From assembly GCF_000970465.2 (NCBI RefSeq), contig NZ_LAJE02000257.1:1-64000 (forward strand): a stretch of DNA of 64,000 bases, given 5' to 3'. The position numbers and the translations under genes are program-made. Every line of letters starts with the position of its first letter. The stretch's first letter is position 1. Of the stretch, positions 26,110 to 35,200 are shown piece by piece. Under the pieces are notes generated by a model, which had not been told where the DNA came from, searched no databases, and saw only the letters and a program-made list of their open reading frames with translations. The stretch comes from Devosia insulae DS-56 (GTDB taxonomy: Bacteria > Pseudomonadota > Alphaproteobacteria > Rhizobiales > Devosiaceae).

Positions 26110-26924
26110 ACCGCCTGTTCGGCCAGGGCCGCTGCCTCGATGTCGCCATCGACCACGGGGTGTGCAACGAGCCGAGCTTCCTCGACGGGCTCGAGGATAT
26201 GCCGGCCGTCGTCGCCGCCCTCGTCAAGGCCGGGCCGGACGCGATCCAGATGAATTACGGCCAGGCCGACCTGCTGCAGGAGGTGCCGGGTAAGCTCAAG
26301 CCGGCGCTGGTGATGCGGCTCGACATGGGCAACCCCTACAACAAGCAGCGGCACCGCTCGATGTGGGCGCTGTTGCAGAACGAGGCGGAGCCGTTGATCG
26401 GTGCGCTGCAGCTAGATGCCGCGTGCGTGGTGGTGAACCTCTTCATGCTGCCCGACGAACCGGACCTGTTCCGCCAATGCGTCGCCAACATTTCGCGGGT
26501 GCGCGCCGAGTGCGAAAAATACGGCATGCCGCTGATGATCGAGCCGCTGGTGATGCAAGGCAATTCCGAACGCGGCGGCTATATGGTGGATGGCGACGCG
26601 GAAAAGATCGTGACGCTAACCCGGCTCGCCCGCGAAATGGGCGCCGACATCGTCAAGGCCGACCCGACCAACAATGCCGAGGATTTCCACTGGGTGGTCG
26701 AGGCGGCGCGCTGCCCGGTGCTGGTGCGCGGTGGCGGCAAGGAGGACCTGCGCGCGGTGTTCGACAAGTCCGCTGCGCTGATGCGGCAGGGCGCGCTCGG
26801 CATGGTCTATGGCCGTAACATCTACCAGCACGCCAACCCAGCCGCCGTGGTGCGCGGGCTGATGGCCATCATCCACGACAACGCCAGCGGCGCCGACGCC
26901 TGGGCGCGCTACCAGCAGGGCTGA
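26085..26924 (+). CDS. class I aldolase, DhnA/LsrF-like family
   Basis: 279 aa from the ATG at 26085 (MANHKVRMNRLFGQGRCLDVAIDHG). TIM-barrel features of the DhnA-type fructose-bisphosphate aldolase family: LDVAIDHGV, PLMIEPLV, ADIVKADPT (the Lys in this strand is the likely Schiff-base residue), VLVRGGGKEDLR phosphate-binding loop and GALGMVYGRNIYQH. It would split a phosphorylated ketose to dihydroxyacetone phosphate plus an aldehyde, or a close variant of that reaction. The start lies within the end of the preceding gene. Confidence 0.86.
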   Translation: MANHKVRMNRLFGQGRCLDVAIDHGVCNEPSFLDGLEDMPAVVAALVKAGPDAIQMNYGQADLLQEVPGKLKPALVMRLDMGNPYNKQRHRSMWALLQNEAEPLIGALQLDAACVVVNLFMLPDEPDLFRQCVANISRVRAECEKYGMPLMIEPLVMQGNSERGGYMVDGDAEKIVTLTRLAREMGADIVKADPTNNAEDFHWVVEAARCPVLVRGGGKEDLRAVFDKSAALMRQGALGMVYGRNIYQHANPAAVVRGLMAIIHDNASGADAWARYQQG

Positions 26925-26926
26925 CC

Positions 26927-28417
26927 ATGACCGACTATCTTCTCGGCCTCGATGCCGGCAACACCGTGATCAAGGCGATCCTGTTCGATACCACCGGACG
27001 CGAACTCGCGGTCGCCGCGCTCGACGGGCAATCGTCGATGCCGGCTCCGGGCCAGGTCGAACGCGACCTCGATGAACTCTGGCGCAACGCCATCACGGTG
27101 ATCCAGAACTGTATCGAAAAGTCCGGCGTCAACGCCCGGGAGATCCGCGCCGTCGGCTGTGCCGGGCATGGCAACGGGCTCTACGCGCTCGACCGCGCCG
27201 GCAAGCCGCTGCTCGGCATCCAGTCGCTCGATACCCGGGCGGCGGGGTTGGCCGCGGAGTGGCACGCCTCCGGCGTCGGCGACCGCGTGCTGCCGATCGC
27301 CCGGCAGAAGCCCTGGGGGGCGCAGACACCGACGCTGCTCGCCTGGATCAAGCGGCATCGTCCTGACCTCTATGCCGAGATCGGCACGGTGCTGCTGTGC
27401 AAGGATTTCGTCGTCGGCCGGCTGACCGGCGCCCGCGTCACCGACACCACCGATATGAGCGGCAGCGGGCTCTTGGCCATTCCGTCGCGCCGCTACTCGG
27501 CCGAGCTGCTGGCGGCGTACGGGCTCGAAGACGCGTTGCCGCTGCTGCCCGAAGTGCTGGAGAGCGACGACATCGCCGGCCACGTCACCGAGGAGGTGGC
27601 GGCCCTCACCGGCCTTGCCGCCGGCACACCGGTGGTTGCCGGGCTGTTCGACGTGGTGGCGAGCGCCGTGGGGTCGGGGGTGACGGCGACCGGCGCCGCC
27701 TCGATCATTGCCGGCACCTGGAGCATCAACCAGGTGATCTGCGAGGCGCCGGTCGATGATGGCAGGGTGTTCATGCAGTCGAGCTTCGATCGCAGCCGCT
27801 GGCTCGCCATCGAATCGAGCGCCACCTCTGCCGCCAACCTCGAGTGGATCGTGCACCAGTTCATGCACGGCGAAGACAGGCCGTTCGACAAGGCGGGCGA
27901 GCTGGTGGCCTCGGTCGGTGCGGCGGCCGATGTGCCGATCTATCACCCCTACCTCTATGGCGCGCCGTGGGACGGCAATGCCCGCGCCGGCTTTTACGGC
28001 ATCGCCGGCTGGCACAGCAAGGCGCACCTGATGCGGGCGCTGTTCGAAGGCGTGGCCTTCGGCCATCGCGGTCACGTCGACGTGCTGCGGAAGGCCGGGA
28101 TCGGCATCCGCGATGTGACGCTGTCGGGCGGCGGCTCGCGCAGCGCGGTGTGGCCGCAGATGTTCGCCGATATCCTCGAACTGCCGGTGACAGTGGCGCG
28201 CGGGCGCGAGACCGGGGCACTCGGCGCGGCGATCGCGGCGGCGACCGGGGTCGGCCTGTTCCATGACTATGCGGAGGGCGCCCGGGCGATGACCGCGCCG
28301 GCAAAGCAGTTTGCGCCCAACCGGGAAAGCGGCTCGCATTATGCGCGCCGTTATGGCCTCTATGAACAACTGGCGCGCGCGATGCAGCCGGTATGGGCGG
28401 AAATGGGCCGGCAGTAG
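26927..28417 (+). CDS. FGGY-family carbohydrate kinase (L-xylulokinase-like)
   Basis: 496 aa. FGGY kinase N-domain LLGLDAGNTVIKAILFD, QVERDLDELWRNA and GCAGHGNGLYALDRAGKPL; C-domain AGLFDVVASAVGSG, AGTWSINQ and DVTLSGGGSRSAVWPQMFAD. The run from GTPVVAGLFDVVAS to GTWSIN is close to E. coli LyxK (L-xylulose kinase) as I recall it, closer than to glycerol or erythritol kinases. It supplies the sugar phosphate for the aldolase and flavoprotein next to it. Two bases separate it from the aldolase stop. Confidence 0.9.
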   Translation: MTDYLLGLDAGNTVIKAILFDTTGRELAVAALDGQSSMPAPGQVERDLDELWRNAITVIQNCIEKSGVNAREIRAVGCAGHGNGLYALDRAGKPLLGIQSLDTRAAGLAAEWHASGVGDRVLPIARQKPWGAQTPTLLAWIKRHRPDLYAEIGTVLLCKDFVVGRLTGARVTDTTDMSGSGLLAIPSRRYSAELLAAYGLEDALPLLPEVLESDDIAGHVTEEVAALTGLAAGTPVVAGLFDVVASAVGSGVTATGAASIIAGTWSINQVICEAPVDDGRVFMQSSFDRSRWLAIESSATSAANLEWIVHQFMHGEDRPFDKAGELVASVGAAADVPIYHPYLYGAPWDGNARAGFYGIAGWHSKAHLMRALFEGVAFGHRGHVDVLRKAGIGIRDVTLSGGGSRSAVWPQMFADILELPVTVARGRETGALGAAIAAATGVGLFHDYAEGARAMTAPAKQFAPNRESGSHYARRYGLYEQLARAMQPVWAEMGRQ

Positions 28418-30015
28418 TGACTGAGAGTTTTGGGAGCTTCGACTACATCATCGTCGGCGCGGGGTCGGCGGGGTGCGTGCTGGCCAACCGGCTGAGCGCC
28501 GATCCCCGTAACCGTGTGCTCCTGCTCGAGGCGGGGGGCAGCGACCGCTACCACTGGGTCGATATTCCGATCGGCTACCTCTATTGCATGGGCAACCCAC
28601 GCACCGACTGGATGATGCGGACCGAGCCGGAGCCGGGGCTCAACGGCCGCTCGCTCAACTACCCGCGCGGCAAGGTGCTGGGCGGCTGCTCATCGATCAA
28701 CGGCATGATCTACATGCGCGGCCAGGCCGCCGACTATGACGGCTGGCGGCAGCTGGGCAATGCCGGCTGGGGCTGGGACGACGTGCTGCCCTACTTCCTC
28801 AAATCCGAGGACCACCATGGCGGCGCCTCGGCGCAGCATGGCGGCGGGGGCGAGTGGCGGGTGGAACAGCAGCGGCTGAGCTGGCCGATCCTCGACGCCT
28901 TCCAGGCGGCGGCCGAAGAGCTCGGCATCCCGCGGGTCACCGACTTCAATGCCGGCGACAATTTCGGCTCGGGCTATTTCGAGGTGAACCAGCGCGCCGG
29001 CGTGCGCTGGAATACTTCGAAGGCCTTCCTGCGACCGGCGCTGAAGCGGGGTAACCTGCAGGTACTGACCGGCGCGGAGACCGAGGCGATCCTCCTCGAC
29101 GGAAGCAAGGCCGGCGGCGTGCGCTTCCGCCACAAGGGACGCCTGGTCGAGGCGACCGCCGGGCGCGAGGTGATCCTCTCAGCCGGAGCGATCAACTCGC
29201 CAAAACTGCTCGAGCTCTCCGGCATCGGCCGCCCCGATGTGCTCGGGCGGCTCGGCATCGCCGTGCGCCACCAGCTCAATGGCGTGGGCGAGAACCTGCA
29301 GGACCACCTGCAGATCCGCACTGTGTTCAAGGTGAAACACGCAAGGACGCTGAACGGGCGTTACCATAACCTCGTCAGCCGCGCCGGCATGGGGCTCGAA
29401 TATGCGCTGAAGCGCTCGGGTCCCCTGTCGATGGCGCCGAGCCAGCTCGGCATTTTCGCGCGCTCGAACCCGCGGCTACAGACCCCCGATCTCGAGTATC
29501 ACGTGCAGCCGCTGTCGACCGATCGGCTGGGCGAGCCGCTGCACCGCTTCGAGGCGGTGACGGTGTCGGTGTGCAACCTCCGCCCCGAGAGCCGCGGCAC
29601 CGTGCACATGGAGAGCCCGGAGCCTTCGGCGGCGGCGAAGATTCGGCCCAACTACCTTGCCACCGAGAATGACCGGCTGGTTGCCGCCAACTCGATCCGG
29701 CACGCGCGGACGCTGATGCGGACCCGCGCCGTCGCCCAGTTCGAGCCGGAAGAATTCCTCCCCGGCCCCGGCTTCGAGGACGACGCCGACCTCGCGAGGA
29801 AAGCCGGCGACATCGCGACGACGATCTTCCATCCGGTCGGCACCTGCCGGATGGGCGACGACACGATGGCCGTGGTCGACAGCCAGTTGCGGGTCCGCGG
29901 CCTCACGGGGTTGCGCGTCGTCGATGCCTCGATCATGCCGACGATCGTTTCGGGCAATACCAACTCACCGGTGATCATGATCGCCGAGAAGGCCGCCGAG
30001 ATGATCCTGGGCTAG
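28417..30015 (+). CDS. GMC-family flavin oxidoreductase (choline dehydrogenase-like)
   Basis: 532 aa from the GTG at 28417, which shares a base with the kinase stop (TAGTG); an in-frame ATG at 28393 would give 540 aa. FAD-binding IIVGAGSAGCVLANRLS, GMC signature 1 (PRGKVLGGCSSINGMIYMRG), signature 2 (GAINSPKLLELSGIG), and catalytic HPVGTCRMG near the C-terminus followed by DASIMPTIVSGNTNSP. It oxidises an alcohol to an aldehyde or ketone. In this operon the alcohol could be the imported polyol, but a separate role is possible. Confidence 0.93.
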   Translation: MTESFGSFDYIIVGAGSAGCVLANRLSADPRNRVLLLEAGGSDRYHWVDIPIGYLYCMGNPRTDWMMRTEPEPGLNGRSLNYPRGKVLGGCSSINGMIYMRGQAADYDGWRQLGNAGWGWDDVLPYFLKSEDHHGGASAQHGGGGEWRVEQQRLSWPILDAFQAAAEELGIPRVTDFNAGDNFGSGYFEVNQRAGVRWNTSKAFLRPALKRGNLQVLTGAETEAILLDGSKAGGVRFRHKGRLVEATAGREVILSAGAINSPKLLELSGIGRPDVLGRLGIAVRHQLNGVGENLQDHLQIRTVFKVKHARTLNGRYHNLVSRAGMGLEYALKRSGPLSMAPSQLGIFARSNPRLQTPDLEYHVQPLSTDRLGEPLHRFEAVTVSVCNLRPESRGTVHMESPEPSAAAKIRPNYLATENDRLVAANSIRHARTLMRTRAVAQFEPEEFLPGPGFEDDADLARKAGDIATTIFHPVGTCRMGDDTMAVVDSQLRVRGLTGLRVVDASIMPTIVSGNTNSPVIMIAEKAAEMILG

Positions 30016-30049
30016 CGCCAGGGCTGCAGCTCTTCGTGCTCAGCCGGTC

Positions 30050-30613
30050 TCAGACCGGATCGAGACCGTCACGGAAGTCGTTGAGGTCGGCATCGACCGA
30101 CGATGGCGCGTCGATCCATTCCGCCATGGCCTCGCCGGTGACCGGGTCGCGCGTCGGGATCGGCAGCATCATGATGCGTTTCACCGCGGCCCTGCGGCCT
30201 TCCTCGCTCAGGTGGTCCTCCTGCATATTGTCCCAGTCCCGGCCATCGGGATAGCCGCCGATCAGCATGACGTCGTCGGAGTGATCCACCATGGCGTGCG
30301 ATACGCCGGCAGGCATCACGATGACATCGCCCGCCGACACCCGCACGCGGATGCCGCCCTTGCCGAACAGCGCCACCTCCATCCAGCCCACCGCCACGCC
30401 GAGACATTCATGCGTCGTCGAGTGGAAATGCGGATAGGTGTAAACGCCGGGATAGCGCCAGTTGTTGAGCCAGCCATTGCTCCTGAACCGCGCCAGCACC
30501 GCGGCTTCGCCGCCTCCGGAAATGCCGCCCCGATGTACCAGCAGGGGAAAGCGGCTGTTTGGCAACATGCCGACCGGCTTCGACCAGTGCTGTTCCGGCG
30601 TCGTTTTGGACAT
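30050..30613 (-). CDS. cupin-domain protein
   Basis: 187 aa from the ATG at 30613, preceded by GGGGGA. The open frame extends to 30946, but the extra N-terminus lacks protein character. Cupin motif 1 is YTYPHFHSTTHECLGVAVG (His pair and Glu for a metal) and motif 2 is GDVIVMPAGVSHAMVD. Members with this arrangement are sugar isomerases or small-molecule sensors. It is convergent with the GMC gene (35-bp gap). A 6-bp hairpin CCGGTC-TCA-GACCGG (30044-30058) overlaps its stop codon. Confidence 0.85.
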   Translation of the reverse strand: MSKTTPEQHWSKPVGMLPNSRFPLLVHRGGISGGGEAAVLARFRSNGWLNNWRYPGVYTYPHFHSTTHECLGVAVGWMEVALFGKGGIRVRVSAGDVIVMPAGVSHAMVDHSDDVMLIGGYPDGRDWDNMQEDHLSEEGRRAAVKRIMMLPIPTRDPVTGEAMAEWIDAPSSVDADLNDFRDGLDPV

Positions 30614-30957
30614 TGCTTGCTCCCCCAAAGGATTTATTTGTTCAGCCAGCCCCGCAACAGACATTCTGCCCAGAACCATCGCATAGTCAAAGCCTGGTAG
30701 CTGCAGGCGCTCCTGCTCGACCTGCGACGCATCGATCATGCCCCGGATCGTCTCGGGCGGGTGCTGGCGGCTGAGAGGCAAGCGCCACCGTCTCGCACCG
30801 CATGGCCTCTGGCGCACAATGAAAACGTCTGTTCGCCCAAGTCTTTCGCACAGACCTTGTCTGGACGAGCGGATCATTCTGCGCGAAAGTTGCTTGGTTA
30901 GGGCAGCAGACTTGGCGCAAGCGTCGCGAGCTATTTCATGAAGCAAAGTCGCCGACG
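30614..30957. other. intergenic stretch before the protease/STAND operon
   Basis: About 340 bases between divergent genes with no recognisable gene. It must hold the promoters of the cupin gene and of the three-gene operon starting at 30958. I see no clear hairpin or operator. Short open frames on both strands look like chance. Confidence 0.45.
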
Positions 30958-31194
30958 GTGGTGCGCGATGTCGGCTGTCAGCCCGTCGCCGGCGCCATCG
31001 TACAGATTGCGCGCGGCAGCGCCCCGATTCCCGAGGTTGGACGCGTGACCGATACCGAGGGGCGGCTTTGGCTGCATCTGCCTCACGGCAGTTTCATGCT
31101 GCAAGCCGAGACAGCTGGCGACGAGACTGGGCAGGCGCAAGCCGATGGCGATGACGATTCGCCCATCGAGATCGAGGTCACGACGCAAAAATGA
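30958..31194 (+). CDS. small carboxypeptidase-regulatory-like beta domain protein
   Basis: 78 aa from a GTG at 30958; the frame stays open upstream, so the start is uncertain. VRDVGCQPVAGAIVQI, VTDTEGRLWLHLPHGSFMLQAE fits the CarboxypepD_reg-like beta-sandwich (V.D..G.PV.GA.V; TD.EGR; L..G.F.L). The tail is acidic (ADGDDDSPIEIEV). It has no secretion signal. The stop overlaps the next start (ATGA), so it is translationally coupled to the protease. It may be a sensor or an adaptor for it. Confidence 0.7.
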   Translation: MVRDVGCQPVAGAIVQIARGSAPIPEVGRVTDTEGRLWLHLPHGSFMLQAETAGDETGQAQADGDDDSPIEIEVTTQK

Positions 31195-32270
31195 ACGGCT
31201 CCGTCGATTGGGATGCGCTCACCGGCTTTCAATTCAAGCTGCTCTGGCAGGCGATCGTCGAAGATTTCACGGTGTTCACCCTGAACGCTGCGCTCGTGGC
31301 CGATCTGGGGAGACAGCCTTTAGCCAACTACGCGTCGCCGATGGTGGACTATCCGAGCCAGGCGTTTGACCTCATCCAAAAGGCCAAGATGCAGGGGTGG
31401 ACGCGCGAACTCATCGAGGGCCTTGCCGCCGCCAACCCCGGTGCACCGCGGCTGCGCCGCTTCCAGGAGACCTTCGGGCTGACCGTCGACGTCGCTGGGC
31501 CGACACCGGAACGCTGGAACCTCCAGGATATACTGAACCCCAGTCAAGACTTTCTCAAACCCGACGGCTGGCTGACCAAGCTCGCCATGCTGCGGCGGCG
31601 TGTCTGCCGCATCGAGCATGTAAGCAGACCCAGCGACAGACCCGGCTTCGGAACCGGCTGGCTGATCGGTCCCGACCTCTTGATCACCAACTATCACGTC
31701 ATCCGCAGCTTCAAGCCCGCCGCTGGCAATGGCACTGATGTCTCCGGCATCACCTGTCGCTTCGACGTGGCCGAGCCGCCGACCACCGGCAACGGACGGG
31801 AATGCAAATTCGCCGCCGACTGGCTGGTCGATGCCAGTCCCCCGGGTTCGGCGGAGCGCAACGAGGGCACGGCGGCACCCACGGAGGGAGAGCTCGATTA
31901 TGCGGTCATCCGGCTGGCGGAGCGCGTCGGTGACGATGAGGTTGAGCCGGGGATGGCACGCGGACAGGTCGATATCGTGGCGCACGGTGCCGCGCCCAGC
32001 CAAGATGATGTGCTGCTGATCGTGCAGCACCCGGAGGGATTGCCGCAGCGTTTTGCATTCGGCAACTCGAAGAATTCGCTCAAACCGGAGGACCTCCGCC
32101 TGCGGCACACCGCGAACACACTGAAGGGTTCGTCAGGATCGCCGGTGGTCAACATCGATCTTGCCATCGTGGCACTGCATCAGGCCGGCGGCGACGGCAC
32201 CGGAAATCAGTGTGTGCCGATCGAGCGTGTCGCGCAGCGACTGGTCAAGAACGGCGTGCTGCCGAGTTGA
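31191..32270 (+). CDS. trypsin-like serine protease with N-terminal effector-associated domain
   Basis: 359 aa. Residues about 10-92 (LTGFQFKLLWQAIVEDF..., DLIQKAKMQGWTRELIEGLAAANPG) have the pattern of effector-associated domain 1 (EAD1), a small death-fold-like adaptor. Residues about 140-350 are a trypsin-type fold with the triad H169 (LLITNYHVI), D237 (LDYAVIRL) and S317 (GSSGSPVV). No signal peptide, so it acts in the cytoplasm. Overlaps both neighbours by 4 bp. EAD-trypsin proteins are described as effectors paired with STAND NTPases carrying a matching EAD. Here the NTPase follows immediately. Confidence 0.88.
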   Translation: MNGSVDWDALTGFQFKLLWQAIVEDFTVFTLNAALVADLGRQPLANYASPMVDYPSQAFDLIQKAKMQGWTRELIEGLAAANPGAPRLRRFQETFGLTVDVAGPTPERWNLQDILNPSQDFLKPDGWLTKLAMLRRRVCRIEHVSRPSDRPGFGTGWLIGPDLLITNYHVIRSFKPAAGNGTDVSGITCRFDVAEPPTTGNGRECKFAADWLVDASPPGSAERNEGTAAPTEGELDYAVIRLAERVGDDEVEPGMARGQVDIVAHGAAPSQDDVLLIVQHPEGLPQRFAFGNSKNSLKPEDLRLRHTANTLKGSSGSPVVNIDLAIVALHQAGGDGTGNQCVPIERVAQRLVKNGVLPS

Positions 32271-35200
32271 ACGAGATACGGAACTCAACCTTGCTGGATG
32301 CATCTGATAAACGTGGTTTGTGGGAAGTCTTGGGCCGCTTCGACAGACAGGCCCTGAAAATGGCTTTGGCGCTGTTGCCCGTAGAGCGCAAATACGAACA
32401 CCTGGTCGTCACTGGCAATCTTGCCTCCGAAATCCACCAACTGATCGATGTCGCTGAACGAGACGGCTGGATCGATGAACTCATATCTATCGTGCCGGAG
32501 CACACCGAAGGAGGACGTCGCGCCAGAGAAATTCTGGCCAAAGCGACTGAGCGCGAGCGCCTGTACGGCACCTCACCCGAACTGGCTGAGAACAGCGATA
32601 CAGCGTCGGTCGAGGCAGACGAGGCCCAGCTTCCTGGGTACGCCCGTTCGGCGACAAGCCCCGAATACGATCAATCGATACGCCGGTTCTGGCGCTACTA
32701 TATCGGCGACGAAGAGGATCCGGTTCCGTTTGGCGGCAGAGACAAGGAGCTCTCGGAGCTGGCGACCTGGCTGAAACAGCCCGACGCGGCACCGCGACTG
32801 CTAATCACAGCTGTCGCAGGGCGAGGTAAGACCTCACTGCTGGCGCACTGGATCAAAGCGATACCGACACAGCAATGGCGCGTCGTGTTCGCGCCGATCA
32901 GCAATCGGTTTGAAACCAACCAGCCCGCAATCGTCTACGAGGCGCTGGCGCATCAGCTCGCGCGGATCGCCGGCGAAAGGGCTGGCCATTTCACCCACGA
33001 TCTCGATCGATCTTATCGCGCCCGCTGCCTTGAACTTCTCGACAGGATCAATGCCGGCACCGTGCCGACGCTGATGATCATCGATGGTCTCGACGAGACG
33101 GGAGGCTGGTCCTTCAGCCGGAATATCCTCGCGGCAAGCGGCCGAATGCTTCGCATCGTCGTTTCGGCCCGGCGGTTGATGGGAGACTCGGCCGACGGCC
33201 GCGATTGGCTGGACCGCATCGAGTGGCCGCATTCCACCGACAGGACCAAGGTCCTCACGGTTGAGCCCTTGAGTCAGGAAGGGGTAGCTCAGGCGGTCGC
33301 GTCGATGGGGCCCGCGGCCGAGCCGATTGCAGCCAAGGCCAGCACGCTCGCGGAACTTGTGCGTCTGACACAAGGGGAGCCCTTGCTGGTGCGCCAGTAT
33401 GCGCAAATGCTTGGCATCGAACCTGGTCGGACAGAAGCAGCGGATCTGGCAGGACTCGAGTCAGGCTACGCCGGGTTCTTTCGCCACTGGTTCGAGACGC
33501 AGGTCGGCTCCCCGGCAACCGACGGGCACTGGGCGAATGCGGTGGAAGTCCCCCTTGCCGTCCTGACCGCGGCTCAGGGTCCGTTGCTGCACCGCGACCT
33601 GGAGCGTATTTGCGCTATAGCCACCAAGGACGACGCCTTTCACCTGTCGGTTGCTGCACTCCAACCGCTGCAACGCTTCCTTATCGGCGATGGCGTCTCG
33701 ACCGGCTATACCTTCCAGCATCCCAAATTCGCCGAATATTTCCAGACGGAGTATTTCAAGGGCGGCTCCATGCACAACGCCTTGGCTGGCATCGTCACCT
33801 GGTGCCGCAGCATCGTTGATGGTGATGCTCGCCCGGATGAGATTCCCGACTACGTCCGCAACCACTATGTGAGCCACCTTGTTGCTGCCCGGGCAGCACC
33901 TGACGCGTTCGAGGCAATCCTGGCGTCTCGCTGGCAACAGATTTGGCTGGAGCAGGACGCCGGCACTATTCGCTACGTCACCGACGTCGAAACCGTTAAG
34001 GGCTACTTTCGCGACGCCCATCACTTCGAGAAAGGCAAGCGTTTCGCGATAATGATGCGCGCGGCGCTTATCCTGAGTTCGCTGCAAAGCGTCGGCGCAA
34101 ATATTCCGTGGCAATTGCTCACACTGCTAATCCGCAACGGCCGGATGTCAGTTCGCCAGGCCCTGCACCAGCTGTTGCGTCAGGACGGCAGCGCCCAGCT
34201 CTACGGCCTGCCACCTCTCTTCGCAGTGGCGGATCCGACCACAAGAAAATTGATCCTGAGCGAAGTCGAAGCCTTTGGCAGTGTCAGGTGGTACGCGGAG
34301 GCATTTGTGGGGATCGCTGTCCAGCTACCGCCCGCTGAACGGTCGGCGATACTCGAGCGCATGTTGTCTGAGATTGCGGACCTCGCGGAAGCTGAAAGCA
34401 CGTATTCCAGCCTCTATGTCGGGTACGTTGTCGAGGTCCTGACTGCTGAGCGCGATGCTGATCTATTGATGCAATGCCTGTCTTTGACGGGATCACTTGA
34501 AAGCAACTTCGATCAAGCGTCTTTGGTGAAAAAAATCGCCGAGCGCCTTTCGCCGGAGTGCCCTCTTGACCTCTGGTCTCGCACGCTCTCCGTAGTCGAG
34601 AAAATCAGCGAGAGTTACTGGCGATCCGAAGCGCTGGTGTCGATCGCTGAGCGCGTTTCACCAGGACACGGTGCTGAACTGGTCTGGCGCATGGTGACAA
34701 TTGCCGGCGGCCTGGACGACGGCGCGGACCGGGCAACTGCGTTCGCGGCTATTGCCCGGTTAATCGAGCCCGGCCATGCCTTGTGCGCCATCGTCCTGCA
34801 GGCAGTGGAAGCAATCTCGGCGGAAGACGACAGGGCGCTGGCCGCCAGGATTTGTGCGCGCGCAACGGTTGGGGACCGGTTCCCGCCGGACAGACGGGCC
34901 GACATTCTTTCGAACGCTATCAGTGCAGCCAACGGTATTGGCGATCTGTGGCCCAGAGCAAAAGTCTTACTGACCGTCGCTGAATTGTTGCGACGTGAGG
35001 GAGACGCTGGGCTTGCGTCCGCACTGCTCAGTGCGGCAGCGTCTATCCCCTGGGACGACGGAGCGCACGCTAGGGTGAAAGCAGTCATTGCGATCGCCGA
35101 ACATCTCGATGCCGACCATCGAACGCGGGTACTCGCTGATGCTGTTGGCGCCATTGGGCAGCTTCAGCGGGGGAACGACAAACCCTATCCGCTTGACGTA

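Noticed and set aside
24859-28369. Long minus-strand open frames opposite the flavoprotein and kinase genes
   Set aside because: They are antisense to clear enzyme genes and show only composition-driven Arg/Gly/Ala sequence.
18826-28417. Naming the sugar operon as erythritol (ery) genes
   Set aside because: eryC, tpiB and rpiB equivalents are missing and the kinase is nearer LyxK than EryA; the substrate cannot be fixed from sequence.
30614-30946. Extended N-terminus of the cupin gene (start at 30946)
   Set aside because: The ATG at 30613 has a good ribosome site and begins just ahead of the cupin fold; the upstream 111 codons show no conserved pattern.
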